From CAYRQP01 sp964426545 (GTDB lineage: Bacteria > Fermentibacterota > Fermentibacteria > Fermentibacterales > JCC-6): a stretch of DNA of 7,547 nt. Shown one piece after another: positions 5,926 to 7,547 of the stretch. The DNA lies in the NCBI GenBank assembly GCA_964426545.1, contig CAYRQP010000034.1:1-7547 (forward strand), given 5' to 3'. The notes beneath the pieces are model-generated. The model was not told where the DNA came from. It worked only from the letters and a program-made list of their open reading frames with translations, and did no database searches. Within the stretch, counting starts at the first letter, position 1. The number at the start of each line of letters is the position of its first letter. Made by a program: the position numbers and the translations under genes.

Positions 5926-7547
5926 TTAATCTATGTCAAACTGTATATGCACCTCATAAGTGTACTCTGTCGGGATCCCGTCAAGTGTAGCCGGGGTGAA
6001 AGTCCATTCCAGAACGGCTTCCTCCGCAGCACGTCCACACCCAAGGCCAAGCAGATTGCTCGTAACATCAGCATCTGTGACAGAGCCGTCGATTCCTACT
6101 GTAACAGACAATAACACAGTACCATGCAGGTTCCCCCTTGACCGTGCCTGGGGCGACAGTACCGGTTCAACCCGTCCAATGAGTTCAGGTGGTATCAACA
6201 CCGGCTCAGGTTGAGTCTCAACTTCAGCTATTGCTTCCTGTTCCGACTCGGATTGAGACTGCGAAGTACTCCACGCAGTTCCTGTTTGAACTGAATTGAA
6301 CCGAACAGCAGTGGTTTCGCTCGGACGAATTTCAATAGTCTGTATGTCGTCTTCAAAAGCCGGATTCACGAATCTAATCGTATAAGTTCCCTGCTCAAGA
6401 CTTACACCGCGAAAAGGAGTTCTTCCGTAGAACTCACCATCGATGTACACATCCGCCCAGGGTTCGGGTCCTACAATGAGTTTCCCCTTTGGAATTACCT
6501 CAGCAAGCGTTATCATCCTGCTGTAATTCTGTAAGGTCAGGTTGATTTCAGCACGCCAGCTCTCCCTGCCGTCCATTCCGACCCATAGTGAATGATTTCC
6601 AATATCTCTGATAATAGAAACGCTCCGTCCGCTACCCACGTATTCACCGTCCACATAGAAACCGGCACTTCCCGGTGTATCTCCGGAGAGTACCAGTTGA
6701 ATCTGTGCCTGATTATATCCTATGACTACAAGCGACTGTACATAATAGACAGGAGTTTTTATGAGTACGGATTCAGATATGCTCTCGTAACCTTCGACAA
6801 GCACCTGGAATTCATGCAAACCGGTTTTTACTTGTGCTACGGCAGATTCCTGCTCAACACCGTCAACAAGAAATGTGAATGAACCCCTATCAGGCTGTGG
6901 TTCCCCTTCCGGCATCTGTATCGTAAATCTTACTTCTACATCCGATGTACCCAGCGGTTGCATGACGATTGTGTCCACTGCTGAATGTCCAGGAGCACAA
7001 CTGAACTTCTGCTGATATATCTCATAACCGTCCGATTCAACCCTGATAGCCTTCTCACCAAAGTCCTCACCTGAAACATAATATCTTCCCAATGAATCCA
7101 CCTGCATGATCCTGCCTTCAAGTCGCAATTCAAAATCAGAAGGACCCTCAACGATGAACTGTTTTTCGTATGGATAATTCACAATGTGAATGTCAGTGTC
7201 AGATTTCTCAAGCAACGGGGGAATGTACTTCACCCCAAGGAGTCCAATGCAGAGAATTACCAATCCTGCCAGTAACTTCAGTAATACCGGACGTTTCCTT
7301 TTAGCGGATACAGGGGGCTTCTCTTCCGCATTTTCAGGTATTTCAATTTCGTGAGATTCCGGGTCTCTTTCTTCAAGCGACTCGCCGGAAGTATGCTCCT
7401 CATCGACTGTGCTTCCAGGGAGAATAGAATCGTCTGTTATTTCTATTTCCTCAATTATGTCATCCGATTCATCCGATGAGTCAGATGAGTCAGATGAGTC
7501 AGATGAGTCAGATGAGTCAGATGAGTCAGATGTTCCTGTAATCTCCT
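5926..7547 (-). CDS. Membrane-anchored PEGA/TonB C-terminal domain protein (5' end outside window)
   Basis: The frame is open from the window edge to TAA at 5926, giving 539 residues; the true start lies beyond 7547. A TTG inside it (7263) is not a credible start because it falls within the membrane segment. In order: an acidic Ser-Asp tail (7475-7528 and onward), a basic stop (KRKR, near 7292), one hydrophobic membrane segment, then a periplasmic part. The periplasmic part has about four PEGA-like units of 60-70 residues. The last is classic (bases about 6298-6489): it opens GKLIVGPEPWADVYIDGEF and continues with GRTPF. A Gln/Ser/Glu linker follows, then a TonB C-terminal domain (about 5935-6189) with PxAR, G-V-L-V-D-G-x-V, AxxAVLEWTFTPA and a YEVHIQFDID end. 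TonB domains normally pass energy from ExbB/ExbD to outer-membrane transporters. No exbB, exbD or receptor is visible, so a structural or bridging role is equally possible. lon follows 47 bases downstream. Confidence -1.
   Translation of the reverse strand, partial: EITGTSDSSDSSDSSDSSDSSDSSDESDDIIEEIEITDDSILPGSTVDEEHTSGESLEERDPESHEIEIPENAEEKPPVSAKRKRPVLLKLLAGLVILCIGLLGVKYIPPLLEKSDTDIHIVNYPYEKQFIVEGPSDFELRLEGRIMQVDSLGRYYVSGEDFGEKAIRVESDGYEIYQQKFSCAPGHSAVDTIVMQPLGTSDVEVRFTIQMPEGEPQPDRGSFTFLVDGVEQESAVAQVKTGLHEFQVLVEGYESISESVLIKTPVYYVQSLVVIGYNQAQIQLVLSGDTPGSAGFYVDGEYVGSGRSVSIIRDIGNHSLWVGMDGRESWRAEINLTLQNYSRMITLAEVIPKGKLIVGPEPWADVYIDGEFYGRTPFRGVSLEQGTYTIRFVNPAFEDDIQTIEIRPSETTAVRFNSVQTGTAWSTSQSQSESEQEAIAEVETQPEPVLIPPELIGRVEPVLSPQARSRGNLHGTVLLSVTVGIDGSVTDADVTSNLLGLGCGRAAEEAVLEWTFTPATLDGIPTEYTYEVHIQFDID
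7475..7528 (-). repeat. 9-bp tandem repeat, six perfect copies, coding for a Ser-Asp-Ser tract
   Basis: GATGAGTCA is repeated six times without mismatch on the plus strand (TGACTCATC on the coding strand). The copies are followed by partial GATG and flanked by related Ser-Asp codons (TCG GAT GAA TCG GAT GAC). The unit is three codons long, so copy-number change would not shift the frame. It encodes Ser-Asp-Ser units in the predicted cytoplasmic tail of the PEGA/TonB protein. Confidence -1.

Noticed and set aside
7475..7528. Repeated TGACTCA resembling a GCN4/AP-1 site
   Set aside because: The motif is eukaryotic and arises here from Ser-Asp codons in a bacterial coding sequence, so it is coincidental.
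7475..7528. CRISPR-like array
   Set aside because: The units are 9 bases, contiguous and without spacers, and they lie within a reading frame.

Overview
The window looks like bacterial chromosome from a Gram-negative (diderm) organism. The evidence is a lipoprotein signal with an outer-membrane-type +2 residue, a TonB C-terminal domain and a periplasmic LysM protein. Several proteins look only distantly related to well-studied families. A lineage in or near the Fibrobacterota/Bacteroidota (FCB) group or a candidate phylum would fit, but this is an inference from gene style, not a marker-based assignment.

Every convincing gene is on the minus strand, so transcription runs from high to low coordinates. 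In that order: (1) a membrane-anchored protein open at the right edge (5926-7547), with an acidic Ser-Asp-repeat cytoplasmic tail, one membrane segment, about four PEGA-like beta units and a TonB C-terminal domain; (2) a complete ATP-dependent Lon protease starting at TTG (3536-5878); (3) a lipoprotein with a PA-IL/LecA-like beta-sandwich, whose ATG overlaps the lon stop by 4 bases (2784-3539); (4) an exported LysM protein with two similar beta-rich modules behind the LysM (1674-2696); (5) a large modular protein open at the left edge (1-1648). Protein 5 starts with two tandem domains resembling the C-terminal domain of ribosomal protein L7/L12, followed by a long acidic linker, a basic patch and a proline-rich repeat array.

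Gene spacing is 47, -4, 87 and 25 bases, with no convincing terminator hairpin, so one or two operons are likely. The 87-base AT-rich gap before the LysM gene is the only plausible place for an internal promoter. The window holds no RNA gene, mobile element or CRISPR array, and no gene-free stretch over 90 bases. Two tandem repeats stand out: a 132-bp coding repeat at the left edge and a 9-bp repeat, six perfect copies, near the right edge. Both keep the reading frame.

Functionally the cluster mixes an envelope toolkit (TonB/PEGA anchor, lectin-like lipoprotein, LysM protein) with cytoplasmic proteostasis (Lon) and an unusual L7/L12-like scaffold protein. The most novel-looking item is the tandem L7/L12-like protein. 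How, or whether, these genes work together cannot be read from the sequence.
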